NCBI RefSeq assembly: GCF_003722355.1
Contig: NZ_QWDD01000001.1
Location: 868,001-932,000, forward strand
Length of the DNA stretch: 64,000 nucleotides
Direction of reading: 5' to 3'
Source: Methylocystis hirsuta
GTDB taxonomy: Bacteria > Pseudomonadota > Alphaproteobacteria > Rhizobiales > Beijerinckiaceae
Every line of letters begins with the position of its first letter. Within the stretch, counting starts at the first letter, position 1. Shown here piece after piece: positions 44,456 to 52,635 of this stretch. The notes under the pieces are model-generated. The model was not told the origin of the DNA. It made no database searches and saw nothing but the letters and a program-made list of their open reading frames with translations. The translations under genes and the position numbers were made by a program.

Positions 44456-44541
44456 CGATCAGCTCCTTTCGCAAGGAGTGCAGGCTGAGGCCGAAAACAA
44501 ACGATTACAATGATGATCCTTATCCTATTATAGTTGCTTCC
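44456..44541. promoter_or_regulatory. Divergent promoter region between methyltransferase and HTH regulator
   Basis: The 86 bases contain an AT-rich core (around 44500-44535) in otherwise GC-rich DNA. Both genes must start their promoters here. No exact operator repeat was identified. Confidence 0.5.
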
Positions 44542-45309
44542 ATGCTCGACGCGGACGAAAGGCGACTTCTGGGAAACTTCATCCGCGCGCATCGGGAGCG
44601 GGCGCGGCCCGACGTTGCGGGTGGCAGACGGCGCACGCCAGGCTTGCGGAGGGAGGAACTGGCTGCGCGGGCCGGCATCAGCGTGACCTGGTGCGCCTGG
44701 ATCGAACAGGGGCGCGCCGTCCAGGCGTCGCCCGAGGCTCTCGTCCGTATCGCGCAAGCGCTTTCGTTGACGCCGGCGGAGCGCTCTTATTTGTTCGAGC
44801 TCGCTGGACGGCTGGATCCTGAGGCGGCCGCGCGGCCGCAAGAGGAGGCGCCTGCGTCGTTACGCGCCATAATTGGCGCCCTCGAACACCCGGCCTATGG
44901 CCTGGACTGCTGCTGGAGCGCGGTTTGCTGGAATGACCCAGCCGCATGGCTCTTCCGGGGGTGGTTGGATGGAGACCATCAACGCAATCTGCTGCGCTTC
45001 GTTTTTCAGGAAAGCAGCGCGCGCGATCTTCTACCAAATTGGGAAGACCGAGCCCGGCGACTGCTCGCAGAATTTAGGGCGGACTATGGGCATATGTTTC
45101 GCGACGGACGGGTAAAGCAATTTGTGCACGCCCTACGACGTGACAGCGAATTCTTTTCGAGAGCGTGGGACGAGCAGGGGGTTCAGTATCGCGAGGGAGG
45201 GTTGCGAGCGTTCCGCCACTCGCAGCAGGAGCTATTGTTCGAGCAGCATTCCTACACGCCATCGGACGCTCCTTGTTACAAGCTCGTGGCGCTCCTCCCT
45301 GTGGGTTAG
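44542..45309 (+). CDS. XRE-type HTH regulator with MmyB-like ligand domain
   Basis: A 255-residue regulator starting MLDADERRLLGNFIRAHRER. The N-terminal helix-turn-helix contains PGLRREELAARAGISVTWCAWIEQGR and ASPEALVRIAQALSL, followed by an MmyB-like domain (about 100-255; AVCWNDPAAWLFRGW, NLLRFVF) in which related proteins show a PAS-like fold and fatty-acid binding. It faces the methyltransferase gene and probably regulates it and itself (inference). The conserved WxxxEQGR sits in the recognition region typical of this subfamily. Confidence 0.88.
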   Translation: MLDADERRLLGNFIRAHRERARPDVAGGRRRTPGLRREELAARAGISVTWCAWIEQGRAVQASPEALVRIAQALSLTPAERSYLFELAGRLDPEAAARPQEEAPASLRAIIGALEHPAYGLDCCWSAVCWNDPAAWLFRGWLDGDHQRNLLRFVFQESSARDLLPNWEDRARRLLAEFRADYGHMFRDGRVKQFVHALRRDSEFFSRAWDEQGVQYREGGLRAFRHSQQELLFEQHSYTPSDAPCYKLVALLPVG

Positions 45310-45421
45310 CGTCGTACCGACGCTCGCTTCCTCTTGCTCGCAACGGAACGGATCGCATAAAGTTGCGCACACGTCGGCGTTCGCGCTGGCTTCAGCGCAA
45401 CTTTCTTGGGGACGCTTTGAT

Positions 45422-45841
45422 ATGACGGGGCTTCTGACGCCCGTTTTTGTGCTTGTCTCATTGACCTTCACATTGCTGTTCTGGTTGGGAGGATCACGCT
45501 ATTTGAGCATCCGAAATCGGGAGGTGAGAATTTCGGATATTGCGCTAGGCCAGCCGGCATGGCCGCGTCGTCTGACTCAGATTGATCGCGCCTATCACAA
45601 CCAGTTCGAGCTTCCCCTCGTATTTTATGCGCTCGTGTGCCTCGTCATCGTCACCGGCGCGCAACCCGCGGGCTTCCGATTTCTCGAGTGGCAATTCGTG
45701 ATCCTGCGTCTTGCCCATGCCTATGTTCACGTGACATCGAACCAGCTGCGCGCAAGATTCTTGCTCTTTGCCGCGGGGGCGATGACGCTGCTCGCGATGT
45801 GGGTCCTATTTGGCGTCCACCTTTTAAGCAGCGGCAATTAG
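45422..45841 (+). CDS. MAPEG-family membrane protein
   Basis: A 139-residue membrane protein starting MTGLLTPVFVLVSLTF with four hydrophobic helices. RAYHNQFELPLVFYALVCLVI, followed by LEWQFVILRLAHAYVHVTSNQLRAR, matches the MAPEG (membrane-associated eicosanoid/glutathione metabolism) fold, including the conserved N-x2-E-LP and RxxH motifs. Bacterial members have no assigned activity in most cases. A longer frame from 45122 runs through the end of the HTH gene and is rejected. Confidence 0.83.
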   Translation: MTGLLTPVFVLVSLTFTLLFWLGGSRYLSIRNREVRISDIALGQPAWPRRLTQIDRAYHNQFELPLVFYALVCLVIVTGAQPAGFRFLEWQFVILRLAHAYVHVTSNQLRARFLLFAAGAMTLLAMWVLFGVHLLSSGN

Positions 45842-46266
45842 CTCGCGGTCTGCGGCGCCCCTGGCGCGATCGGCGGCCGTTGCGGGCTCGTGGCCGGCGT
45901 CCGATTGCGATTGTCACGTTCCTTAAGGTCGCCATCAGACGCTGCGGATTGCGTTCGCGCCATCTTCGTCGAGGCGCGCATCCGATCGTTTATTGTGTCT
46001 GGGGAGAACTCCAAAGCCGTCGCCTTGAGATTGTCGCGAAAATGTTCGACCGACAATGCGCCGACGATAACCAAAATGTTGGGCGAACGCTGCAGCAACC
46101 AAGCGAGTGCGACCTGGCGGGTCGCCGCGCCTATCGACGCCGCTGCGGCGTCCAGGAGGGGCGATCGCAAAGGCCGGAAGCCGCCAAGGCGGGACGAACG
46201 AAACGTAGGATTTTCACCGACGTTGAATGGCCTGATCGCGGCGAAGGAGGACTTCAGCGGTCGTGC
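45838..46266 (-). pseudogene. Aldo/keto reductase C-terminal remnant
   Basis: The minus-strand frame is open from about 46266 to 45838 and encodes the end of an aldo/keto reductase: QVALAWLLQRSPNILVIVGA, then SVEHFRDNLKATALEFSPDTI, the usual C-terminal signature. The catalytic N-terminal two-thirds (Asp-Tyr-Lys-His) are absent; upstream DNA encodes the VOC gene on the other strand. The tail also lost family resemblance after DTIND. It is interpreted as a decayed fragment, possibly from rearrangement. No start codon belongs to the conserved part; the first TTG is at 46170. Confidence 0.7.
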
Positions 46267-46517
46267 AGATTAATCGTCGCTGAGGAGTAGTTGTCATGAT
46301 CCGCATCCGAGAAATTGACCATCTCGTGCTTCGCGTCGTGAACCTTGACGCAATGCTGAAGTTCTATTGCGATGTTCTGGGATGCACAATTGAGCGGCGA
46401 CAAGAGGCGATTGGCCTCATACAGCTGAGAGCGGGCCGGTCGCTTCTCGATCTTGTGCCGGTCGATGGCGAACTCGGCAGCGCCGGAGGCGAGGCTCCGG
46501 GGAAGGGCGGGCGGAAC

Positions 46518-47204
46518 CTAGTGGGCCGATTCAACGATTTTGAACGGGAAGATTGGGTAGAGGGATTTGAGTTTGACGCGGGCGTCGTCGGCTGTGAACT
46601 GCCAGTCGGCCTTGGCTTGATGCTTGTTGCGGGCGGCGACCCAGGCCGCGACCTCGTCGCGCAGGGTGGCCAAATCGCCGATACGCCGGTCGAGACATTG
46701 CGAGGAGAGAACGCTGAGCTCGCTCTCTGCCATGTCGAGCCAGCTTCCGTGCTTCGGCGTGTAATGCCATTCGAAGCGCTCGGTCAGGCGGCGCGCTTCC
46801 TGCGGCGCAAATGCCTGGTAAAGCGACGCAGGCTTGTGCGTGTTCAGATTGTCCTGGACGAGTACGATCTTTTCGGCGCGTGGAAACATCTCGTCCGCCA
46901 CATGCTTGAGCGCATGGGCGTAATCGATCGCCGTGTGACGCTCGGTTACGATGGCATCCCGCCGTCCCTCGAGCGGCGCGAAGATCATGAAGATGCTGGC
47001 GGTTCCGTTGCGCTCATATTCATAATCGACACGCCGCGGCTGGCCTTTCCGCATTGCAATGGGCGCGCGTGTCTCCTTCAACAGCTGCTTCGAGGTTTCG
47101 TCGAGACAGACCACCGGCCGCGCGGGATCATGCGGACGCTGATAAACGTCGAGCACGTCCTCCATCGCCGCGACGAAGCTGGCGTCGGCCTGCGGGGGAA
47201 TCAC
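46518..47204 (-). CDS. IS630 transposase, catalytic half (second frame)
   Basis: This frame encodes the DDE domain of the IS630 transposase: VVCLDETSKQ, KIVLVQDNLNTHKP and WHYTPKHGSWLDMAESE carry the D, D and E catalytic residues. The frame is listed from the first usable start; family-type sequence (NILKPHRKQQWVIPP) begins earlier, at the A7 slip site (47236-47242 on the plus strand as T7), so it is meant to be joined to the first frame. Its TAG stop at 46520-46518 is formed from the TA target plus one flanking host base, so the element itself supplies no complete stop. Confidence 0.85.
   Translation of the reverse strand: MIPPQADASFVAAMEDVLDVYQRPHDPARPVVCLDETSKQLLKETRAPIAMRKGQPRRVDYEYERNGTASIFMIFAPLEGRRDAIVTERHTAIDYAHALKHVADEMFPRAEKIVLVQDNLNTHKPASLYQAFAPQEARRLTERFEWHYTPKHGSWLDMAESELSVLSSQCLDRRIGDLATLRDEVAAWVAARNKHQAKADWQFTADDARVKLKSLYPIFPFKIVESAH
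46521..46548 (+). repeat. Left terminal inverted repeat of the IS630 element
   Basis: Pairs with 47758-47785 in inverted orientation, 22 of 28 positions identical. It directly follows the TA target at 46519-46520. Confidence 0.85.
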
Positions 47205-47694
47205 CCACTGCTGCTTGCGATGGGGTTTGAGAATGTTTTTTTAAGACACGACCGATCGTGCTGTCGCTCGCCGTCTCGACGATTTCGAGCTCGACGACTT
47301 TCTTTTCCAGCAGCCGCAACGTCCAGCGCGCATAGCCTTTCGGCGGCGTCGAGCAGGACAAGGCTATCAGCCTGGCTTCCTTCTCGCCGTCAAAAATCCG
47401 CGGCACGGAGGGACGCGTGTGCGGCTTGCGCGTCAAGACCGCGGCGAAGCCTTCCTCTACGAGCTGCTTGCGCACCCGATAGACCATCGACGCGCTCGTC
47501 TCCAATTGTTCGATGATCTCGCCGTCGCTCAAGCCTTCGCCCGCCTCGGAAACGTCCGCCTTCAGCAAAATATGAGCCTTTACCAGCGTCTTCGCCCCAT
47601 GCTTGCCCTTGCGCAGCATGGCTTCCAGATGCGCCCGCTCCTCGCCGCTCAAGCGCACCGCATACCGCTTCACGCCGATCGCTTCCCGCGCCAT
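47128..47694 (-). CDS. IS630 transposase, DNA-binding half (first frame)
   Basis: Starts MAREAIGVKRYAVRLSGEER at an ATG inside the element; an upstream start exists but is less family-like. It encodes the helix-turn-helix part (LSDGEIIEQLETSASMVYRVRKQLVEEGF, PPKGYARWTLRLLEKKV) and runs up to TIGRVLKK, after which the family sequence changes frame at a run of seven A. Beyond that the frame runs on without resemblance to 47128. Joining the two frames needs a +1 (or -2) shift, either programmed slippage at A7 or loss of one A. Confidence 0.82.
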   Translation of the reverse strand: MAREAIGVKRYAVRLSGEERAHLEAMLRKGKHGAKTLVKAHILLKADVSEAGEGLSDGEIIEQLETSASMVYRVRKQLVEEGFAAVLTRKPHTRPSVPRIFDGEKEARLIALSCSTPPKGYARWTLRLLEKKVVELEIVETASDSTIGRVLKKHSQTPSQAAVGDSPAGRRQLRRGDGGRARRLSASA

Positions 47695-47757
47695 CTTCGC
47701 CTCCCGAGGTCGAATCAATGGCGGAGCGAATCAGGAATCTTCAGCCGGGGGAAGCGT

Positions 47758-47785
47758 CCTATTCAAATTCGCTGAAGCGACCCAC
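47758..47785 (-). repeat. Right terminal inverted repeat of the IS630 element
   Basis: Inverted partner of 46521-46548. It directly precedes the second TA copy at 47786-47787. Confidence 0.85.
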
Positions 47786-48234
47786 TAGATCACTTCTGCT
47801 TCCGTGTAGATCCCTTTGATGAGCCCGGCATCCGCAAACATCTTGAAGCCAACGGCATCGAAGCCGGCCCGACCCGCTTCCGTTACGGGGCCGAAGGCGA
47901 CGGACCTTCTATCTATGTCACGGACCCCGAGCGAAATGTTGTCGAACTCAAGGGTCCCCAAGGAGGCTAACTATTCGCGCATCTTTCGCGAGAGGGTTGC
48001 GGGCGCGAAGGGCGACCGCAGGGAACTTGGCAAACTCGTCAGATCCATTGGGAGGTGACGCGCACCGACCGGCTCACGCGATCAACCTCCGATGTAGGCG
48101 CGCATTCGTGGAAACTGACATGGAGCGACAGCGAACCGGCGTTCAATCGCAGATCGATGACTGAAACGCCGATCCCAATAAAACCGTTGAAATGTGTGTC
48201 GATTTGACGTACAAAGCGGAAGAGAGGATTGGCT

Positions 48235-48531
48235 ATGGCGACGACAGCTAAGAAAGACGGACGGCTTCGGGAGGAGCGGCTGGGGTTTCGAGTTGATGAA
48301 CCAACCAAGGCGCTGATCGCACGCGCCGCACAGCTCGAGCGGCGGAAGTTGACGGATTTTTGCATGACGGCGCTGACCGAAGCTGCGCGGAAGACGATTG
48401 CAGAACACGAGACTCTCGTGCTTTCGGACCGCGATCGGGGCGTTTTTTTCGATGCTCTCATAGACCCGCCTGTGTTGAGCGAGCAACTTCAGCGTGCGTT
48501 TGCTGAACACAAGCGCAGGGTCACGCGGTGA
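48235..48531 (+). CDS. DUF1778 (TacA-like) antitoxin
   Basis: A 98-residue protein starting MATTAKKDGRLREERLGFRV, an N-terminal ribbon-helix-helix (about 8-50) with LIARAAQLERRKLTDFCMTAL. The C-terminal segment (LSDRDRGVFFDALIDPP) is the part that neutralises GNAT toxins in this family. It autoregulates the operon together with the toxin. A TTG two codons upstream is an alternative start; AGAGAGGA lies 8 bases before the ATG. The toxin start codon follows the stop directly. Confidence 0.9.
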   Translation: MATTAKKDGRLREERLGFRVDEPTKALIARAAQLERRKLTDFCMTALTEAARKTIAEHETLVLSDRDRGVFFDALIDPPVLSEQLQRAFAEHKRRVTR

Positions 48532-49194
48532 ATGGCGAAAAAGCCAACGGCCGATCTGCGAATTGAGTTGCTTGCCGAATGGCACGATCGACGAGGCTTC
48601 TCTTGTGGGGTCGAAAATCTCGACCGCTATTTGAAGACCCAGGCGGGACAGGACGTTCGCCGCCGGGCGAACGTCGTGTTTGTCTTGGCCGCGGTAGCCG
48701 AACCAGAGCGTATACTTGGCTACTATACGCTCTGCGCCATGACTGTTTCTCAAGGCGAAGTGCCCGAGGCCGCTCGAAAAGTCATTCCTCGATACCCGCT
48801 CGTCAGCGCGACGCTGATCGGTCGATTGGCAGTGGCGAAAGATCGCCAAGGCCAGCGCTTGGGCGCAATTCTTCTCGCCGACGCACTGCAGCGGGCGTTC
48901 GCGAGCGCCAGCACAGTGGGGTCTTCAATGGTGGTGGTCGACGCATTGGATGAAGCGGCGGCTGGATTTTATGCCGCCCACGGATTCATTCGCCTGCCAG
49001 ATTCACGCAGATTGGTATTGCCGATGGTGCGCGCGGGCGGCATGAATACCAAAGTGACGGTTGGTGCGTTTTCAAGCCTACGTCCTGGGCAAGGACTCGG
49101 ATCAGGCGCACGATCGGAGACAATAGCGTATGTTTGGGCGTTGTGGGGAAAGCCGGTAGCGCTCCTCCGCTACCATTTCGGCAGTCATGCGTGA
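48532..49194 (+). CDS. GNAT-family (TacT-like) toxin
   Basis: A 220-residue acetyltransferase directly adjacent to the antitoxin stop. FSCGVENLDRYLKTQAGQDVRRRANVVFV and GYYTLCAMTVSQ are typical of TacT/AtaT toxins, IGRLAVAKDRQGQRLGAILL is the acetyl-CoA site and VVDALDEAAAGFYAAHGF carries the catalytic tyrosine. The family acetylates aminoacyl-tRNAs to stop translation. Normal members end soon after RLVLPM, near residue 165; here about 50 more residues follow without family likeness, so the native stop may be lost by a small indel. Confidence 0.87.
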   Translation: MAKKPTADLRIELLAEWHDRRGFSCGVENLDRYLKTQAGQDVRRRANVVFVLAAVAEPERILGYYTLCAMTVSQGEVPEAARKVIPRYPLVSATLIGRLAVAKDRQGQRLGAILLADALQRAFASASTVGSSMVVVDALDEAAAGFYAAHGFIRLPDSRRLVLPMVRAGGMNTKVTVGAFSSLRPGQGLGSGARSETIAYVWALWGKPVALLRYHFGSHA

Positions 49195-49719
49195 TCAGGG
49201 GTCTTGCATCGCCTCGATGAGATCGGACAAGGCGGCGCGAAGCTTGTCCGACAAAGTTAGACCGAACGCGATCTCTTTCGCGTCATAAGGGACGGCTATT
49301 GGCCCCATCTCAATGAGTTTAGCTGACATGGTGGTCAGGATTTCTCGAAGTTGTGCGTCTGCATGGATTGCGCGCGGCGACGTATTGATCACCGCAACAG
49401 GCTTGCCGGGAAATTCGACGCTCCCGACGAGCCAATCGAGTGCGTTCTTTAGAGAGCCCGGAACGCCGTGCGCGTATTCTGGCGATGCGATCACGACGCC
49501 GTCGCTTTGACCAATGCTTTTGCGTAGCGCGCAAACTTCGCAGGGAGGAGGTTGAGACGCGTCGGCGCGATCGAGATCCGGATTGAAATGCGGCAGGCTT
49601 GCAAGCCCGTCGTAGAGAACAAAGTCGACGAAAGGAGGCGCGAGCAAAGCCATCGCCCTTAGGGTCGCACTGTTCGAGGATGCGGTTCGCAAACTGCCGG
49701 AAATCCCCAATATCCGCAT
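49195..49719 (-). CDS. NADPH-dependent FMN reductase
   Basis: A 174-residue flavodoxin-like reductase starting MRILGISGSLRTASSNSATL, the phosphate-binding GSLR segment of the family (start chosen there rather than 49743). SDGVVIASPEYAHGVPGSLKNALDWLVGS is the conserved FMN loop. Members reduce FMN, quinones or chromate-type substrates; the native substrate is unknown. The gene lies 7 bases after the stop of the NAD-binding gene, so the two are co-transcribed. Confidence 0.87.
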   Translation of the reverse strand: MRILGISGSLRTASSNSATLRAMALLAPPFVDFVLYDGLASLPHFNPDLDRADASQPPPCEVCALRKSIGQSDGVVIASPEYAHGVPGSLKNALDWLVGSVEFPGKPVAVINTSPRAIHADAQLREILTTMSAKLIEMGPIAVPYDAKEIAFGLTLSDKLRAALSDLIEAMQDP

Positions 49720-49726
49720 GGCTTCT

Positions 49727-50665
49727 TCAACCGCCGTCGACAAAAGATCGAGCTGTCGCCGCCGCTCCTACCTCGAGCGGCGTCGGGTCGGACCAAAAGC
49801 GCGACGAAAACTTTTGCGCATCGACACGGTACGGGCGATCCCAAAGAAACCGCATCTCAGTCATTTCCCGCAATAGAGGGAGGCCCAGCCCAAGGACCGG
49901 AAGCGATGCAAGCGGCAAGGCAAAAAAACGTGGCGCGCGATCGAGCGCCTGGGCGCCAAGAGTTAGGATTTCACGCGGCGTGCGCGTCGGCGCGCAGGGG
50001 AGGTGCCAAGCGTGGCCGTAAGCGTCGTCTGGCGCGTCGAGCAGTGTGACGACCCCACGCGCGACGTCGGGAACATAAGCAAAGTCGCGCTGCGCGTCTG
50101 GCGGCGCGAGCAAAAAGGCGCGCTTGCTTTTGGCGATTGCGCCGAAGGCGTTCGCGCCCAAATGAGATAAGGTGACGCCGGGTCCATAAAAATCTGAGGC
50201 GCGTAAAGCCGTCGCCCGGATTCGTCCAGCTTCCGCCGCCGCCATCCAGATACGGGTCGCCTCGACGCGAACGGCCGGCTTCACGCCGAAAGGAACAAGG
50301 GGCATGTCCTCGCGCAAGGGCGCATTTTGCGGACCATACATGTAAAGATTATCGACAAACACCATGCGGGCGCGCGTCGCCGCGCAGGCGCTAACAAAAT
50401 TCGTCATTGCGCGCGGCCAGGCGACGCGCCAGACGTCGCCCGCATAGGGAAATCCGACCGCTACCACGATTTGCTGCGCACCCTCAGTTGTCCGACGGAC
50501 AGCCTCAGCGTCCAGGACGTCGCAAGCGATGAAATTCGCGCCTTGGGGTAAATCAGGCGGTGCGTGGCGTTGCGCGACGCGAACGGAAACGCCTTGCGCG
50601 AGAAGCCGCCGCGTCGTCTCCCGTCCCACCGGGCCGAAGCCGAAGACCGTAACATCGGTGCTCAT
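49727..50665 (-). CDS. NAD(P)-binding epimerase/reductase-like protein
   Basis: A 312-residue Rossmann-fold protein of the atypical/extended SDR type. TVFGFGPVGRETTRRLLAQG is the nucleotide-binding site and FVDNLYMYGP contains the region where the YxxxK would lie, but no clear YxxxK is seen, so the catalytic activity is uncertain. ALRASDFYGPGV and FAYVPDVARGVVTLL are typical of epimerase-like members. It is divergent from a LysR-type gene, suggesting control by that regulator, and precedes the FMN reductase in one operon. Confidence 0.8.
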   Translation of the reverse strand: MSTDVTVFGFGPVGRETTRRLLAQGVSVRVAQRHAPPDLPQGANFIACDVLDAEAVRRTTEGAQQIVVAVGFPYAGDVWRVAWPRAMTNFVSACAATRARMVFVDNLYMYGPQNAPLREDMPLVPFGVKPAVRVEATRIWMAAAEAGRIRATALRASDFYGPGVTLSHLGANAFGAIAKSKRAFLLAPPDAQRDFAYVPDVARGVVTLLDAPDDAYGHAWHLPCAPTRTPREILTLGAQALDRAPRFFALPLASLPVLGLGLPLLREMTEMRFLWDRPYRVDAQKFSSRFWSDPTPLEVGAAATARSFVDGG

Positions 50666-50783
50666 GTGCCTCTGCTTCGAATCTCGTTAAATTCGCGAAC
50701 GGCCTCTCCAACCCGCATGCGGGCGAGGCCGTCTTGTGCGCATCAGCATATCGCGGCGACTTGTATATAGAAAATGCATTGTT
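50666..50783. promoter_or_regulatory. Divergent promoter between epimerase-like gene and LysR gene
   Basis: The 118 bases are AT-rich near 50750-50800. Around them lies an imperfect inverted pair of ATGCAT (50774-50779 and 50796-50801), spaced by 16 bases. It may be part of a LysR-type operator, but chance is possible. Confidence 0.4.
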
Positions 50784-51751
50784 ATGATAGCTACTATGCA
50801 TGAAGCGCATTTATCTGGCGTTGATCTCAATCTCTTGCCGCCGCTCGACGCCTTGCTGCGGCGGCGCAATGTCACGCGCGCCGCCGAGGACGTCGGGCTG
50901 AGCCAGCCGGCCATGAGTCGCGCGCTCGCGCGGTTGCGGGACCTGCTTGGGGACCCACTCCTCGTTCGCACGCGCGAAGGCTTTGCGTTGACTCCGAAGG
51001 CGCAAACGCTGGCGCCGCAGGTCGTCGCTGCGCTCGATGGTCTCAAGCCGGTCTTTGCGCCGACGCCATTCGACCCCGCGAAAGAACGCCGAGTCTTGCG
51101 CGTCGCGGCGGCCGACGTTCAGTCGATTTTGCTCGGACCGCCAATCATGAGCCGTCTGTCGCGTGAAGCGCCGCTGGTTGATCTTCGCTTCGAACCCTAC
51201 GGCGGCGACGTTCATAGGCGATTGGAGAGCGGCGCGCTCGATCTCGCCTTCGCGTTGGCGACCACGCCTCTCCCGCCAGGGGTCGTGAGCGAGACGGTCG
51301 CCTGCGACGAGCTTGCGCTCATTCTGCGCCGAGGTCATCGGGCGGCGAAGCGCCGGTGGAAACTCGAGGATTACGGTCGTTTCGATCATGTCGGCGTCGC
51401 GCTGCTGGGGATGGCGCGTCCGAGATTGACGCCATGCTCGCAGCGTCAGGCGTGTCCCGCCGCATGGCCTTCATCGCCCCCCATTTTACGACCGCACTGG
51501 CCTGCGTCGCGGCGACGGATATGGTGACGACTCTCTCGGCCACATTTGCGCGCCGCTTCGCGGATCACTTCGGACTTATTTTGCTGAAGCCTCCTTTCCA
51601 GAATACCTCGCTGCCGATGACCCTCGTTTCCTCCCAGGTTCGGGCGATGGACCCTTTGGTAAAATGGTTCTGCGCGCTCGCGCGAGACGAGGCGAAGAAA
51701 GTTTATGAAGGAGAAATTCCCTCTCGAAAGCGGTGGGGAACGCTCCGTTAA
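50784..51751 (+). pseudogene. LysR-type regulator with a frameshift
   Basis: The first frame encodes the winged-helix domain (HLSGVDLNLLPPLDALL, RNVTRAAEDVGLSQPAMSRAL) and about two-thirds of the substrate-binding domain up to FDHVGVALLG. The family sequence then continues in the next frame as DGASEIDAMLAASGVSRRMAFI to LVKWFCALARDEAKKV, the expected C-terminus. The switch falls at a run of four G (51407-51410); one extra G would restore a product of about 320 residues. As written, the protein is truncated to about 247 residues plus a wrong-frame tail. It could be a pseudogene, a sequencing error or a slippage site. Start could also be ATG 50796. Confidence 0.85.
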
Positions 51752-52062
51752 ACGGCCGGACCAACTCCGGTTCGGTCACACCAAGACTGTCACGCCGTTG
51801 GCGGACGTCGTCTCCGGTCGCATCAAGATCGCGGCACGGGGAGACGATTTCGCTACAGAATTCATCTGCGGCGCATTCGCAATGCGCGCGCCGCCGCTCA
51901 ATCGGCGCTTCCGGCGGCGAGCGCCCAGAGTCGTCAAGCACGGTCGCAGGCAAGGCCAATGCAAGGAATTGCATGCCGCTCGTCGCGATCGCGCCGAACA
52001 CGTCATCATGTCATGGCGCGACAGCGGAGCCCAAGCGCCTGCCTTTCCATTTGGCGGGCGAT
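51752..52062. other. Intergenic stretch after the LysR gene, no supported gene
   Basis: About 310 bases. Open frames on both strands show no family resemblance; a minus-strand frame (51576-52001) overlaps the LysR gene and lacks a recognisable domain. Nothing else found. Confidence 0.5.
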
Positions 52063-52620
52063 TTACTTGAACGGCTTCTCGACGCCTGGCGGCAATGCGA
52101 CGTGGAACCCCTGGTTGATCGCCGAAAACATCTGATAAAAACCGGACAGGACGACGAGTTCGATAAACCCTTCGACGCCAAACGCCTTGATGGCTTTGTC
52201 CTGAACGCTCTGCGGAATATTTTGCCAGGACAATGTCGACGTCAGCACCGCGGTGACGAGATCATAGGGCGATGAAGCGATCGCGCTTAAGTCTTCGCCT
52301 CTTTCCAGGGCGCTGATCAACGAAGATGGAACGCCCGCCGCTTCGGCGTGCTGAACATGATCAGCCCATTCGAAGGCGGCCCCGGTCCGACGCGCGACGA
52401 ACAGCACGACGAACTGATAGACCGCGCGGGGCAGATGGCCCTGGAACTTCAAATAATAGCCAAGGTCCTCGATCTTTTCGCACAGCTGCGGATGGTTCAT
52501 CAGCGCGGCGTAGGGACCGCCGAAGCCTGCGCCTTGCGCCTTCCGCCGTTCGACCATGCGGTCGTAGCGCGCACGATCCGCCGGCGACAGCGTCGAAGGA
52601 TCAAAAGGCAACTGAGCCAT
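52063..52620 (-). CDS. Carboxymuconolactone decarboxylase-family protein
   Basis: A 185-residue protein of the CMD/AhpD-like fold. Motif elements are FVVLFVARRTGAAFEWADHVQHAEAAG, in which E and H are conserved but the CxxC of peroxidatic AhpD members is absent, so it is not a peroxidase of that kind. It lies 15 bases downstream of the ThDP enzyme gene on the same strand, and the two are probably one transcription unit. Members act as decarboxylases or hydrolases on lactone intermediates; the reaction here is unknown. Confidence 0.8.
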   Translation of the reverse strand: MAQLPFDPSTLSPADRARYDRMVERRKAQGAGFGGPYAALMNHPQLCEKIEDLGYYLKFQGHLPRAVYQFVVLFVARRTGAAFEWADHVQHAEAAGVPSSLISALERGEDLSAIASSPYDLVTAVLTSTLSWQNIPQSVQDKAIKAFGVEGFIELVVLSGFYQMFSAINQGFHVALPPGVEKPFK

Positions 52621-52635
52621 CGGCGCTTCCCCTTG

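Larger units (their letters stand above)
46521..47785 (-). mobile_element. IS630-family insertion sequence
   Basis: A 1265-base element bounded by a duplicated TA (46519-46520 and 47786-47787), the known IS630/Tc1-type target. Terminal inverted repeats match at 22 of 28 positions: GTGGGCCGATTCAACGAT at the left end against GTGGGTCGCTTCAGCGAA read inwards from the right end. It encodes a transposase in two overlapping frames on the minus strand. The insertion splits a VOC-family gene, and precise excision would restore it. Confidence 0.93.
46296..47970 (+). pseudogene. VOC/glyoxalase-fold gene interrupted by an IS630 element
   Basis: The 5' part (46296-46520) encodes MIRIREIDHLVLRVVNLDAM and ends AGGEAPGKGGRN. 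The 3' part resumes after the insertion at 47788 with DHFCFRVDPFDEPG, then GPSIYVTDPERNVVELKGPQ and a TAA at 47968-47970. Joining the halves through one TA gives the frame RNLDHFC without loss of a base. Intact product would be about 135 residues, the usual length of a VOC-family lactoylglutathione-lyase-like protein. The metal ligands H of IDHLVL, E (likely lost or changed in the gap), H of DHFCF and E of VVELKG are visible. The insertion inactivates the gene. Confidence 0.92.

Noticed and set aside
48082..48849. 255-residue minus-strand frame over the toxin-antitoxin genes
   Set aside because: Antisense of two well-supported genes with no domain of its own.
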